Shown: positions 37,741-46,889 of the stretch, piece by piece | Layout: the number at the start of each line of letters is the position of its first letter | Numbering within the stretch: the first letter of the stretch is position 1 | NCBI RefSeq assembly: GCF_000385375.1 | Contig: NZ_ARVV01000001.1 | Coordinates: 1,488,001 to 1,552,000 of the forward strand | Direction: 5' to 3' | Length of the DNA: 64,000 bases | Origin: Methyloversatilis discipulorum | GTDB taxonomy: Bacteria; Pseudomonadota; Gammaproteobacteria; Burkholderiales; Rhodocyclaceae | The notes under the pieces: model-generated | The model's input: the letters and a program-made list of their open reading frames with translations, nothing else | Databases searched by the model: none | What the model was told of the DNA's origin: nothing | Translations under genes and position numbers: made by a program

Positions 37741-37814
37741 GCACCGCAATCGCTCGCTGCGGTGCGAAAAGTAGTGTTCGGGGGTGCGTAGCCGGAATAC
37801 GTCGATTGACGTAT
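37741..37814. promoter_or_regulatory. Candidate operator region between the amide operon and the permease-kinase
   Basis: The 358-base gap 37666-38023 separates divergent genes. It contains a perfect palindrome ATACGTC-GATT-GACGTAT (37797-37814) flanked by extra TGCGTA half-sites at 37785 and 37816. It also contains an 8-bp inverted repeat GCACCGCA/TGCGGTGC (37741-37748 with 37758-37765). The palindrome is a good candidate site for the LuxR-type regulator encoded downstream. No convincing sigma-54 or sigma-70 promoter was found by eye, and the rest of the gap shows nothing I can name. Confidence 0.45.
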
Positions 37815-38023
37815 GTGCGTACTCGGCGCAACACCCGCGATCGGGGTGGGCCGGTGCTAAGGTGGAATCCTGCGCTGTCGCACTGCACCAGGATGTTGCC
37901 GAGGGCACCGTCGGGGTGCGCGGCGTGGAGGGAAGCTGCACTTGGGCTCCGGGCAGCGCGCGGTTCCGCTGCCCGGAGCATTTCTTGCATGGTGTGGCCT
38001 CGATCGCGTCAGCGCCTGCCCCG

Positions 38024-41000
38024 ATGTCCGAAGCCACCCACCAGATATTCAAGATCCGCCGCGACTACAACACCTGGGTCGCCAACGAGACGCTCGAGGA
38101 CTACGCGCTGCGCTACACGCCGCGCAGCTTCCGCAAGTGGTCGGAGTGGCGGGTCGCCAACACCGCCTTCGGCGCGGTGTCCTTCCTGGCGCTGGAGGCG
38201 ATCGGCGGCGCCATCGCGCTGAACTACGGCTTCACCAATGCGCTGTATGCCATCCTGCTGGTCGGGCTGATCACCTTCCTGACCGGCCTGCCGATCAGCT
38301 ACTGCGCCGCCAAGTACGGCGTGGACATGGACCTGCTCACGCGCGGTGCCGGCTTCGGCTACCTCGGCTCGACCATCACCTCGCTGGTCTATGCGAGCTT
38401 CACCTTCATCTTCTTCGCCATCGAGGCGGCCATCATGGCGCTCGCCTTCGAGATGTACTTCGGCCTGCCGCTGGCGTGGAGCTATCTGCTCTGCTCGGTG
38501 GTGGTGATTCCGCTGGTGATCCACGGTGTCACGCTGATCAGCCGCATACAGCTGTGGACGCAGCCGCTGTGGATCGTGCTGCTGGTGCTGCCCTACCTCG
38601 CGGTGTGGTGGCAGGCGCCGCACCTGTATTCGGAATTCACCGGCCTCAGTGGCCGCAGTTCGGGCAGCAGCGAATTCGACTGGATCATGTTCGGTGCGGC
38701 GTCGACGGTGGCGATCTCGCTGGTAGTGCAGATCGGCGAACAGGTCGACTACCTGCGCTTCCTGCCGGAGAAGACGCGCGAGAACCGGGTGCGCTGGTGG
38801 GCGTCGGTGCTGATCGCCGGCCCCGGATGGGTGGTGCCGGGCATGGTGAAGATGCTGGGCGGCGCCTTTCTCGCCTTCCTTGCGCTGCAGGCCATGGTGC
38901 CGGTGGACCGCGCGGTCGAACCCACGCAGATGTATCTCGCCGGCTTTGCCTACGTGTTCGATTCGCCGGCGGTGGTGCTGGCGGTGACCGCGCTGTTCGT
39001 CATCGTGTCGCAGCTGAAGATCAACGTGACCAATGCCTACGCCGGCTCGCTCGCCTGGTCGAACTTCTTCGCCCGCCTCACGCACAGCCACCCTGGCCGC
39101 GTCGTGTGGCTGGTGTTCAACGTCGTGATCGCGCTGCTGCTGATGCTGCTCGGCGTGTTCGAGGCGCTGGAGCACGTGCTCGGCCTCTACGCCAATCTCG
39201 CCATCGCCTGGGTCGGCGCGCTGGTAGCCGACCTGGTCGTGAACAAGCCGCTCGGTCTGTCGCCGTCGCACATCGAGTTCAAGCGCGCCCATCTGTACGA
39301 GATCAACCCGGTCGGCCTCGGCTCGATGCTGATCGCCACCGTCGTATCCGTGCTTGCCTACACCGGCTGGATGGGCGACATGGCGCAGGCCTTTTCGCCC
39401 TTCATCTCGCTGGCCACCGCCTTCGTCACCGCGCCGCTGATCGCGCTCGCCACGCGCGGCCGCTACTACCTCGCGCGGCGCAGTGCCACGCAGTGGCGGC
39501 CGGGCCAGACGGTGACCTGCCACGTCTGCGAAAACAGCTTCGAATCGGAGGACATGGCGTACTGCCCGGCCTACGGTCAGCCCATCTGTTCGCTGTGCTG
39601 CACGCTCGAATCGCGCTGCCACGACCGCTGCAAGACCGACGCCAGCGCCGCTGACCAGCTGCACGCCTTCCTGAACGCCATCCTGCCGATGCAACTGGCG
39701 CGGCGCGTGAACTTCCGCGTCGGCCATTTCCTGGTCGTGTTCCTGTCGCTCACCGTGCTGCTGGCGGTCATCTTCGGCGTCGTGTTCTACCAGGAGGCCA
39801 TCGTCAGCGGCCTCTACCCGGCGGCGCGCGACAGCCTGCAGCTCACGCTGTCGAAAACCTTCGCGCTGCTGGTGCTGCTGTGTGCCGTGTGCGCCTGGTG
39901 GATCGTGCTCGGCTCGGAAAGCCGGCGGCTGGCGCAGGACGAATCGAACCGGCAGAACCAGCTGCTGATGCGCGAAATCGACGCGCACCGCAAGACCGAC
40001 CTCGCGCTGCAGAAGGCCAAGGATGCCGCCGAGTCGGCCAACCTTGCCAAGACGCGCTACGTGACCGGCATCAGCCACGAACTGCGCACGCCGCTGAACA
40101 GCATTCTCGGCTACGCGCAGATCCTGCTGCGCGAAACGGGCGGCAGCGGCAGCACCGGCAAGGGCGGCGGCGACGACACGCAGAAGCGCGCGCTGGGCAC
40201 CATCCTGCGCAGCGGCGAACATCTGCTGGGCCTGATCGACGGCCTGCTCGACCTGGCGCGCATCGAGGCCGGCAAGCTCAGGCTGGACCCGGCACCGATG
40301 CCGCTGCGCGAACTGCTGGATGATCTGGCCAAGATGTTCGAGCCGCAGGCGGCGCGCAAGGGCCTGCAGTTCCGCATCGAAACGACCGGCCGGCTGCCGG
40401 ACTACGTACGTGTCGACGCCAAGCGGCTGCGCCAGGTGCTGATCAATCTGCTGGCGAATGCGGTCAAGTTCACCGAGCAGGGCGAAGTGGTGCTGCGCAT
40501 CGATTACCGGATGGAGGTGGCGCGCTTCGAAATCGCCGACACCGGCCCCGGCATCGCGGCGGACGACCATGCGCGCATCTTCATGCCCTTCGAGCGCAGC
40601 GCCAGCGGCCGCGTCATCGCCGAGCCGGGCACCGGCCTGGGCCTGAGCATCACCCGCATGCTCACCTCGCTGATGGGCGGCGAACTGACGCTGGACAGCG
40701 AGCTCGGCCGCGGCTCCACTTTCCGTCTGCGGCTCTACCTGCCCGAATACCTGTCGGTGCCGACGCAGACGCGGTCGATGCGCACCGTCATCGGCTACGA
40801 AGGCCCGCGCATGCGCGTGCTGCTGGTCGATGACGACGCCACCCAGCGCCACATGCTGACCGGCATGCTGGCGCCGCTCGGTTTCGACGTCGACGAGGCG
40901 GCCAGCGGCCGCGAGGCGCTGGACTGCGTCGCCCGCGTGCGCCCGGACGTGGTGCTGCTGGACATCAATATGGACGGCATGGACGGTTGGGAAACCGCGC

Positions 41001-41440
41001 GCCGGCTGCGCGAGTTCGACGGCGCGCCGATACCGGTGCTGATGGTGTCGGCCAATGTGTTCGAGAACCGCAGCGAACTGCTGCGTACCGCCGGCTGCGC
41101 CGGCTTCGTGCCCAAACCGGTCATGGAGTCCGAACTGCTGGACCAGTTGCGCGAGGCGCTGGACCTGACCTGGCATGTCGACGAACCGGCCGACGCCGCA
41201 CCGCCGAAGGCCGAGCCGGCCGCCGACGCGCCGCTTGCCGCGCTCGACGACGAAGAGCGCGCCGCGCTGCTGCGCCTGTCGCGGCTGGGCCACGTCAATG
41301 GCATCGCCACGCTGCTGGACGCGATTTCCGAACGGTCCGAGGCCGCACGCGAAGACTGCCGTCGCCTGCGCGCGCTGGTCGACGGCTTCGACCTCATACG
41401 CTTCACACAACTATTACAACGCGACGCCCATGCTCTCTGA
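38024..41440 (+). CDS. Hybrid histidine kinase with an NCS1 permease as sensor
   Basis: 1138 aa from the ATG at 38024. Residues about 1-485 are an NCS1 nucleobase/hydantoin-permease-like transporter with about 12 membrane segments. Residues 490-540 carry a Cys/His cluster (C499, C502, C514, C522, C525, C526, C532, C536) resembling a zinc-binding element. Two more hydrophobic segments (about 566-590 and 612-630) lead to a coiled linker, HisKA with SHELRTP (His685), HATPase (DTGPGIA, GTGLGLSITRM) and a receiver (VDDD, phospho-acceptor Asp980, Lys in VPKPV). A 100-residue helical tail follows. It is divergent from the amide operon and overlaps its regulator gene, so it probably senses an amide or related nitrogen source by binding or transporting it. 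Confidence 0.9.
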   Translation: MSEATHQIFKIRRDYNTWVANETLEDYALRYTPRSFRKWSEWRVANTAFGAVSFLALEAIGGAIALNYGFTNALYAILLVGLITFLTGLPISYCAAKYGVDMDLLTRGAGFGYLGSTITSLVYASFTFIFFAIEAAIMALAFEMYFGLPLAWSYLLCSVVVIPLVIHGVTLISRIQLWTQPLWIVLLVLPYLAVWWQAPHLYSEFTGLSGRSSGSSEFDWIMFGAASTVAISLVVQIGEQVDYLRFLPEKTRENRVRWWASVLIAGPGWVVPGMVKMLGGAFLAFLALQAMVPVDRAVEPTQMYLAGFAYVFDSPAVVLAVTALFVIVSQLKINVTNAYAGSLAWSNFFARLTHSHPGRVVWLVFNVVIALLLMLLGVFEALEHVLGLYANLAIAWVGALVADLVVNKPLGLSPSHIEFKRAHLYEINPVGLGSMLIATVVSVLAYTGWMGDMAQAFSPFISLATAFVTAPLIALATRGRYYLARRSATQWRPGQTVTCHVCENSFESEDMAYCPAYGQPICSLCCTLESRCHDRCKTDASAADQLHAFLNAILPMQLARRVNFRVGHFLVVFLSLTVLLAVIFGVVFYQEAIVSGLYPAARDSLQLTLSKTFALLVLLCAVCAWWIVLGSESRRLAQDESNRQNQLLMREIDAHRKTDLALQKAKDAAESANLAKTRYVTGISHELRTPLNSILGYAQILLRETGGSGSTGKGGGDDTQKRALGTILRSGEHLLGLIDGLLDLARIEAGKLRLDPAPMPLRELLDDLAKMFEPQAARKGLQFRIETTGRLPDYVRVDAKRLRQVLINLLANAVKFTEQGEVVLRIDYRMEVARFEIADTGPGIAADDHARIFMPFERSASGRVIAEPGTGLGLSITRMLTSLMGGELTLDSELGRGSTFRLRLYLPEYLSVPTQTRSMRTVIGYEGPRMRVLLVDDDATQRHMLTGMLAPLGFDVDEAASGREALDCVARVRPDVVLLDINMDGMDGWETARRLREFDGAPIPVLMVSANVFENRSELLRTAGCAGFVPKPVMESELLDQLREALDLTWHVDEPADAAPPKAEPAADAPLAALDDEERAALLRLSRLGHVNGIATLLDAISERSEAAREDCRRLRALVDGFDLIRFTQLLQRDAHAL

Positions 41441-42329
41441 ATTCCATCAACCGGTCGTGCTCGTCGTCGACGACGCACCCGATTCGCTCGGCTTCCTGTG
41501 CGACGCGCTGTCGCAGGCCGGCTACACCGTGCTGATCGCGCACGACGGCGCGTCGGCGCTGGCCCGTCTCGAATGGGTGGTGCCCGACGCCATCCTGCTC
41601 GACGCGGTGATGCCCGGCCTGTCCGGCTTCGAAACCTGCCGCCGCATCCGCGAAGAGCCGGGGCTGACCCACGTGCCCATCATCTTCATGACCGGGCTGT
41701 CGGGCACCGCAGAGGTGGTCGAGGGCTTTACCGCCGGCGGCACCGACTACGTGGTCAAGCCCCTGCGTGTCGAAGAGGTGCTGGCGCGGCTCACCGCCCA
41801 CGTGCGCAACGCGCGCGCGGTGCGCATCGCACGGCAGGCGGTGGACGTGGCCGGCCTCGGCGTGCTGGTGGTCGATGCACTCGGCCGCGTCGCCTGGCGC
41901 TCGCCGCGTGCCGGCGAGTGCCTGGGTCAGTTCGGTATCGACCCGGCGGCCGCGACCGCCGACTGGCTGGGCGACCCGGCCGGCCTGACGGCAGACCCTG
42001 CCGCCGAGGCGCGCCTGCTGCGCGAGCAGGGCGACCAGGCGCTGTACGCGCGCAGCCTGGGTGCGGTGGGCCTGGGCGAACACATGCTGCTGCTCGACGT
42101 CAGGAAGCGCGGCGAATCGAGCACCCGCATCGCTGGCGCCCAGCTGACGCCGCGCGAGGCCGAGGTGCTGTCCTGGCTGGCCAAGGGCAAGACCAACCGC
42201 GATATCGGCGACATCCTCGGCATGAGTCCGCGCACTGTTAACAAGCACCTGGAGCACATCTACGAAAAGCTCGGCGTCGAAACCCGCGCCGCCGCCGCCG
42301 CGCTGGCGATGCGCGCGTCCAGCGACTGA
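41430..42329 (+). CDS. LuxR/NarL-type response regulator with central PAS-like segment
   Basis: 299 aa from the ATG at 41430, which overlaps the last 11 bases of the kinase gene, so the pair is translationally coupled. The receiver (about 8-125) has VVDD (13-15 acidic pair) and phospho-acceptor Asp58 (ILLDAVMPG), Lys in VVKPL. A segment at about 140-225 (VDVAGLGVLVVDALGRVAWRSPRA) looks like a reduced PAS domain. The C-terminal LuxR helix-turn-helix reads LTPREAEVLSWLAKGKTNRDI and MSPRTVNKHLEHIYEKLGV. It is presumed to be phosphorylated by the permease-kinase and to control the divergent amide operon. Confidence 0.92.
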   Translation: MLSEFHQPVVLVVDDAPDSLGFLCDALSQAGYTVLIAHDGASALARLEWVVPDAILLDAVMPGLSGFETCRRIREEPGLTHVPIIFMTGLSGTAEVVEGFTAGGTDYVVKPLRVEEVLARLTAHVRNARAVRIARQAVDVAGLGVLVVDALGRVAWRSPRAGECLGQFGIDPAAATADWLGDPAGLTADPAAEARLLREQGDQALYARSLGAVGLGEHMLLLDVRKRGESSTRIAGAQLTPREAEVLSWLAKGKTNRDIGDILGMSPRTVNKHLEHIYEKLGVETRAAAAALAMRASSD

Positions 42330-42365
42330 GGCAGACGCAAGGTCGGCGCCGATCGGGAACACGTC

Positions 42366-43523
42366 CTAGTAGAGCAATTGCAGGCCGAGCACCAAGCGGT
42401 CGAGCGAGGGCGCGCCCTCGCTCTTCGCGCTCGAATACACCGCGGTGAGCCGCGCCTTGTGTCCGGAGATGACGTAATTGGCGCCGACGTCCCACTGTTC
42501 GGCGCGCGCGCCGGCGTCCGGATCCAGGCGCTGGAAGCGCACGTAAGGCTGGATGCGACCGGGGCCGAACGCGTGCGGCATCAGGTAGCCGACGGTGAGC
42601 AGCGCGGCATCTGCCTGCAGCGCGCCCCCGCAGTTGCTCACCCGCGAACACAGCGGGTCGCCGGGCGCCACATCGGCCACGTCGTCGGTGTCGTAGTCGT
42701 ACCAGGCGGCCTCGACGGTCAGCACACCGCCGGAGCGCAGGCGGGTTTCGTACAGCGCATCCAGGTTCCAGGCGCGATAGTCACCACGGGCGCCGGCCAC
42801 ACCGACGCCGTCCTTCTGGCTCATCAGCGCGGTGCCCAGCGTGAACACTTCCTTGTCGCCGTAATAGGTGCTGGTGCCGTAGTAGCCGGGTTCCGGGTCG
42901 AGGAAGCTCCAGGCGAAGCGGGCCGCGAACAGCGGCTCGTTGGAGGCATTCGACAGACCGCCGCCACGGTTCTTGCCCTCGAACACGCCGACGCTGTAGA
43001 GCAGCCGGTCGGCGTACAGATTGCCCCACAGCAGCACGCCGTCGTCGCGGCCGGTGAAGGCGTTCGGGTAGAGCGACACGAAGGGATAGCCCCATACGTT
43101 GGCGAACTGGTTGCCCGCCATGTTCGAGCGGTCGGTCGGCGGCACGAGCCGGCCGGCCCACAGGTTCAGACCCTCTGCCAGTTCGAACTGCAGTATGGCG
43201 TCGAGCAACTGCATGTCCTTGGCCGGCGGGCGTTCGAAGGTGAGCGTGGCGCCGAAACTGCGGGTGAATTTCGCCGACGACAGCAGGCGGACCGAATCCA
43301 TCGTGAAGCCGCTGTCGTGTGCGCTGCCGCCGGCCGGGCGCGCCTCTTCGGCATTGACGTAGGAGGCGCGCAGCCACAGACCGAGCGTCAGCGAGCTGTC
43401 GCCCGGGCCCTGCAATGTCATCTGGGCGTCAGCGGTGCTGGCGCAGAGCAGGGCGGCGCTGGTGAGCAGCGCGTGGCGGGAAGGCAGCGTCCATCGCAGA
43501 CGCGTGAAGCGGCGGAAAATCAT
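42366..43523 (-). CDS. Outer-membrane porin, paralogue of the FmdC-like porin
   Basis: 385 aa. The start at 43523 (MIFRRFTRLRW, site CAGGACC) gives a signal peptide ending ADAQ (about residue 34). The mature protein runs parallel to the porin at 29798-30928, sharing PPTDR.NMAG, NAFTGRDDG, LLWGN, GDYRAWN, DALYET and a C-terminal LVLGLQLLY. It is convergent with the response-regulator gene, 36 bases away, and has its own promoter region shared with the haem-protein gene. The substrate is probably a small polar solute, by analogy with the paralogue. Confidence 0.85.
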   Translation of the reverse strand: MIFRRFTRLRWTLPSRHALLTSAALLCASTADAQMTLQGPGDSSLTLGLWLRASYVNAEEARPAGGSAHDSGFTMDSVRLLSSAKFTRSFGATLTFERPPAKDMQLLDAILQFELAEGLNLWAGRLVPPTDRSNMAGNQFANVWGYPFVSLYPNAFTGRDDGVLLWGNLYADRLLYSVGVFEGKNRGGGLSNASNEPLFAARFAWSFLDPEPGYYGTSTYYGDKEVFTLGTALMSQKDGVGVAGARGDYRAWNLDALYETRLRSGGVLTVEAAWYDYDTDDVADVAPGDPLCSRVSNCGGALQADAALLTVGYLMPHAFGPGRIQPYVRFQRLDPDAGARAEQWDVGANYVISGHKARLTAVYSSAKSEGAPSLDRLVLGLQLLY

Positions 43524-43585
43524 GGTGATGGTCCTGAACGGGGGCGCAGGGCTGGCGGCAGCCGGATGCGCGGGTGGCATCGGGA

Positions 43586-43619
43586 GTCCGGTATCCGGAG
43601 TGCGGCGTCCGGAATCCGG
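43586..43619. repeat. Tandem 13-base direct repeat upstream of the second porin
   Basis: GTCCGGTATCCGG (43586-43598) and GTCCGGAATCCGG (43607-43619) differ at one base and are 21 bases apart, i.e. on the same helix face. Each is itself a near-palindrome. They lie in the 344-base gap 43524-43867 between two divergent genes. A short hairpin ACCCC-ttgc-GGGGT is found near 43771. Nothing else in the gap is recognised. Confidence 0.45.
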
Positions 43620-43867
43620 TCGTGTCGTCGGGCTGCGATCGCACGGTGGGGCGTTGCGGCTGCGCCAACGGGGCAAGGGTGTTTGCCGCGTCGGCAAGCC
43701 GTTTCCGCACCGATGTGGTGCATTCAGGCGGCGAATTTCTCCGCCATCGGGCGTGCAGCGACCCCTTGCGGGGTGCAAGGCCAGTGCCAGGCGGGCATGG
43801 CTGATGCATGCAGAACCGCGCGACGGTCGCCTTTCAGCCTGATCGTCCCCCCATACCGGAGTCAGCC

Positions 43868-44431
43868 ATGACAGAACGCCTATGGACTTTCGCCGCCGGT
43901 GCCGACGGCCCCTGGCGCATTACCGAGGTACGCGCCGTCATCGGCGAAGCGCTGGCCGAAGCGCCGCGCCTCGACCGCATCGCCGGCGATGCGGCGGGCA
44001 GCGGCCTGTGGTCGCTGCGCGGCATCACCAGCAACGAGCGCTACGTCACCCGTGACGAGAAACAGACGCTGACCGCCGCGTCGCCGCCGCTCGGTCGCAG
44101 CAGCGCGGCCTGTGCGGTGCTGATCCCGATCCGCAAGTCGGCAGCCTGGTGGGCGCTGGCGCAGGACGAGCGGCGCGCCATCATCGAAGAACAATCTCAC
44201 CACATCGCGCACGGTCTGCGCGTATTGCCGGCGGTGGCGCGCCGGCTGCATCACTGCCGCGACCTGTCGGGCGACGAGCCTTTCGATTTCCTGACCTGGT
44301 TCGAATTCGCACCGGAACACGAAGCGGCGTTCGACGCACTGCTGGACGTGCTGCGGGCGTCACCCGAGTGGGCCTATGTCGAGCGCGAATTCGAAGTGCG
44401 GGCGCGGGTGGACATGGGGCCGGAGAACTGA
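43868..44431 (+). CDS. Chlorite dismutase-family haem protein
   Basis: 187 aa from the ATG at 43868 (MTERLWTFAAG). It is a single ferredoxin-like Cld-type domain with LWSLRGITSNERYV, VLIPIRKSAAWWALAQDERRAI and SPEWAYVEREFEVRARVD. His residues in IEEQSHHIAHGL and ARRLHHCRDL are candidates for the proximal haem ligand. Family members are true chlorite dismutases or HemQ coproporphyrin decarboxylases. The short length and the Gram-negative host argue against HemQ, and no perchlorate genes are near, so the activity is undetermined. It is divergent from the second porin. Confidence 0.75.
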   Translation: MTERLWTFAAGADGPWRITEVRAVIGEALAEAPRLDRIAGDAAGSGLWSLRGITSNERYVTRDEKQTLTAASPPLGRSSAACAVLIPIRKSAAWWALAQDERRAIIEEQSHHIAHGLRVLPAVARRLHHCRDLSGDEPFDFLTWFEFAPEHEAAFDALLDVLRASPEWAYVEREFEVRARVDMGPEN

Positions 44432-44456
44432 GTCCGCCAGCCCGCTGCCCGCGGTA

Positions 44457-45632
44457 CTACCAGACGGCGAGGTCGCTGCCGTTCGCGCCGATGCGGATGT
44501 CGCCGAACTGGGCGCGCCCTTCGCCGCGTCCGAACACGCTGTTGGCGATCAGCCACACGCGCACGATGCGTTGCGGCGGCGGTCCGCCGACCGCCTTCGC
44601 GTAGTCCTGCAGCACATTGCGCGACTCGTTCAGCCAGCGTCCGAGGTCGGTGTTGCCCGAACGCGCCACGACATGGGTTTCACGATCCTTCCAGCCGGGC
44701 AATGGGCAGCGGAAGATTTCGTCGACCGGCAGCGTGCTGCTCCACATATAGGTCAGGTCCTGCCCGTTGTCGAACTCGACCGCGATGCTGATGTAGTCGT
44801 GCGTGATCACGCTGTTTTCGGCCTGTTTGCCCGGCAGCTGGTCCACCCGCCACGACCACTTGAGCTCGGTGTCCGGCGTCAGTGCGACTTCGGCCGGTTT
44901 CTGCAGGATGGCGACGTCGTTGCGCGTGTGCGTGTGCATGCGGCGCCTCGGGCCACCGTCGTCGTCAGCGTGGACCTCGCGGAAGATTTCCGCCGGGCCC
45001 AGTTCCCACAGGTACTGCCAGCCCGCGGGCGCGACAGGCGGCGACTGCAGACGGGCCAGGGCCGGCGCCGCCCAGTCGGGTGCAGCCGGCTGCAGGGCCA
45101 GTGCCGCGAGCGTGGCGGCGACGTCGGCGTCCGGCGCCCAGCGGATCAGCGCCACGCTGACGCCGCCGCCGGTGTCGGGGCTGGCGGGCGGAGCGTCACC
45201 CTGGTAGCGGCCCTTCGCGTCGAGCCAGCGGGTGGGCAGGTTCTTCAACTGCACGGTGCCGCTCTCCGCGGCGGTGAAGGTGTCGGTGGCGTCGAGGCCG
45301 CGCGAGATCGCTCCGTTCTCGCCGATGCGACGCCACAGCTGGAGGGGCGCTTCGAGCGAAATGTCGTAGTGACGCGACAGCCAAACGCGCCCCTGCAGCA
45401 GTACGGTCACCCGGTCGCCGGCTTCTACCGGAAAGCCGCTGTCCAGCCATGGGCTGTGCTCCGCGCCAAGGTAGAGCACCTTGATGCCGGTGACCGTGCG
45501 GTCGCCCAGCGGCGCAACGGCCGTCCTGACCGCCTCTTCGAAGCGTTCATGGGCGGACTGCGCGCCCGCACTGCCGGTGGCGGCGACCGTCAGGCCCAGC
45601 ACAAGGCTGCACCACAGATGTTTCATCGTCAT
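44457..45632 (-). CDS. Exported DUF3047 protein
   Basis: 391 aa from the ATG at 45632 (site AAGGAGACGGA). A signal peptide MTMKHLWCSLVLGLTVAATG ends near GAQ. The C-terminal half (about 200-391) is DUF3047: LKWSWRVDQLPGKQAENS, DYISIAVEFDNGQDLTYMWSS and RIVRVWLIANSVFGRGEGRAQFGDI. The N-terminal part (about 40-150) may be a galactose-binding-like beta domain (RVTVLLQGRVWLSRHYDISLE). Function is unknown; the fold suggests carbohydrate binding, which would agree with the adjacent LPS cluster. It faces convergently toward the haem-protein gene. Confidence 0.75.
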   Translation of the reverse strand: MTMKHLWCSLVLGLTVAATGSAGAQSAHERFEEAVRTAVAPLGDRTVTGIKVLYLGAEHSPWLDSGFPVEAGDRVTVLLQGRVWLSRHYDISLEAPLQLWRRIGENGAISRGLDATDTFTAAESGTVQLKNLPTRWLDAKGRYQGDAPPASPDTGGGVSVALIRWAPDADVAATLAALALQPAAPDWAAPALARLQSPPVAPAGWQYLWELGPAEIFREVHADDDGGPRRRMHTHTRNDVAILQKPAEVALTPDTELKWSWRVDQLPGKQAENSVITHDYISIAVEFDNGQDLTYMWSSTLPVDEIFRCPLPGWKDRETHVVARSGNTDLGRWLNESRNVLQDYAKAVGGPPPQRIVRVWLIANSVFGRGEGRAQFGDIRIGANGSDLAVW

Positions 45633-45857
45633 TCCGTCTCCTTCCTCATTTGCCGTGCAATGCCGCACGCATGAAGGGTGGCAGCAATTGCGCGCTGAAG
45701 GCAGGGCTGTGCAGAGGGCGGGGCGCCGTTCCCGGCGATGCGGATGGAAGATGCCTGCTTCGCGGCCAGCGCAGGCTTGGGGTGGTGCGGACATCACGTC
45801 CACCTGCTCAAACAAGTAACATCACGCCTTCGCAAATTTCCCACATCGCCTTCCGGC

Positions 45858-46889
45858 ATGTCCGTTTCCGGCTCCGTCGCCCTCTATTTCGTCGCTTCGC
45901 CGTTGCAGTACCTCGCCGCCCGGCGCATTGCGCAGGCGTTCGAGCCCGGCGCGCGGCAGGTGCTGGTCTGGTACAAGCCGGGCATGAAGTCGGCCGTCGA
46001 TCCGGCCGAGTGGGACGCATGTACCTATATGCCGTGGCCGCGCTGGGAGCCACTGCCCGGCGCTTTTGGCCGGCATCGGCGACTGCGCGCCAACGTCGGT
46101 CTGGTGAGCGGGCTGGTCGGGCCGTGCGAGCGTCTGATCGTCCACAGCGCGGTGTTCGATACCGAGGCGATCAATTACTTTCTGCACGCCTTGCCGCGCG
46201 CGGTCGGCGCGCGCGAAATGCGTGCGCGCATCCTGCCCGACGGCCTGATCTCGATCCGCCGTTATCCGCTGAGTTTCACGAAAAGACTGGCGCAGCGCGT
46301 GCGGCTGCTGCGCAGCCTGTTCGCACCCGAACTGCGCTATACCTGTTTTTCCGGCGACCGCATCGGCTCGGATGCGCCGTTCTGTGATCGCATCTACGTG
46401 TTGCCCGGGCTGCCGCACGAATACCCGGCCGACAAGGTGGTGGTACTGCCGCCGCTGGTCGATGCGCCAGCGCCGGCTGCGGACGACACGGTGCGTCGCG
46501 CGCTGGTGGTGGGGCAGCCGCTGACCGGCTTCGCGCTGATGAGCGCCGCCGACGTGGCGGCGACCACGGTACGCATACGCGACTGGCTGGCGGCGCAGGG
46601 AATCACCGATATCGACTACAAGGCGCACCCGAAGGATGCGGGACACGAACTGCGTCATCCCGACTACCGGCTGATCGAGCCGGACTGCGCACTGGAGGTT
46701 CATATGGCGCGCACCCCTTACGCCGCGGTGGTCGGTGTGCGCTCGACAGCGCTGCTGATCGCGCGGCAGATCTACGCACCCGAAGTGCGCGTGCGCGCTT
46801 TCGGCTGGCCAGCGGTGAACTTCAAGACACCGGATGAACGGAAGGACATGAGGACGACTTTCGAGCAGTGCGGCGTGGAGATCGAATGA
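45858..46889 (+). CDS. Polysialyltransferase/GT52-like glycosyltransferase
   Basis: 343 aa from the ATG at 45858. SVALYFVASPLQYLAARRIAQAF at the N-terminus is the beta-alpha start of alpha-2,8-polysialyltransferase or lipooligosaccharide sialyltransferase-type enzymes. ILPDGLISIRRY, IDYKAHPKDAGHELRHPDYRL and VVGVRSTALLIARQI carry the acidic, HP and serine motifs of that clan. CMP-sialic acid genes are not visible, so another donor is possible. It opens a coupled cluster: its stop overlaps the next start (ATGA). Confidence 0.6.
   Translation: MSVSGSVALYFVASPLQYLAARRIAQAFEPGARQVLVWYKPGMKSAVDPAEWDACTYMPWPRWEPLPGAFGRHRRLRANVGLVSGLVGPCERLIVHSAVFDTEAINYFLHALPRAVGAREMRARILPDGLISIRRYPLSFTKRLAQRVRLLRSLFAPELRYTCFSGDRIGSDAPFCDRIYVLPGLPHEYPADKVVVLPPLVDAPAPAADDTVRRALVVGQPLTGFALMSAADVAATTVRIRDWLAAQGITDIDYKAHPKDAGHELRHPDYRLIEPDCALEVHMARTPYAAVVGVRSTALLIARQIYAPEVRVRAFGWPAVNFKTPDERKDMRTTFEQCGVEIE

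Noticed and set aside
38009..41410. A 1133-codon antisense frame opposite the permease-kinase
   Set aside because: Same cause: high GC at third codon positions removes stop codons on the opposite strand. It has no recognisable motifs or start site.
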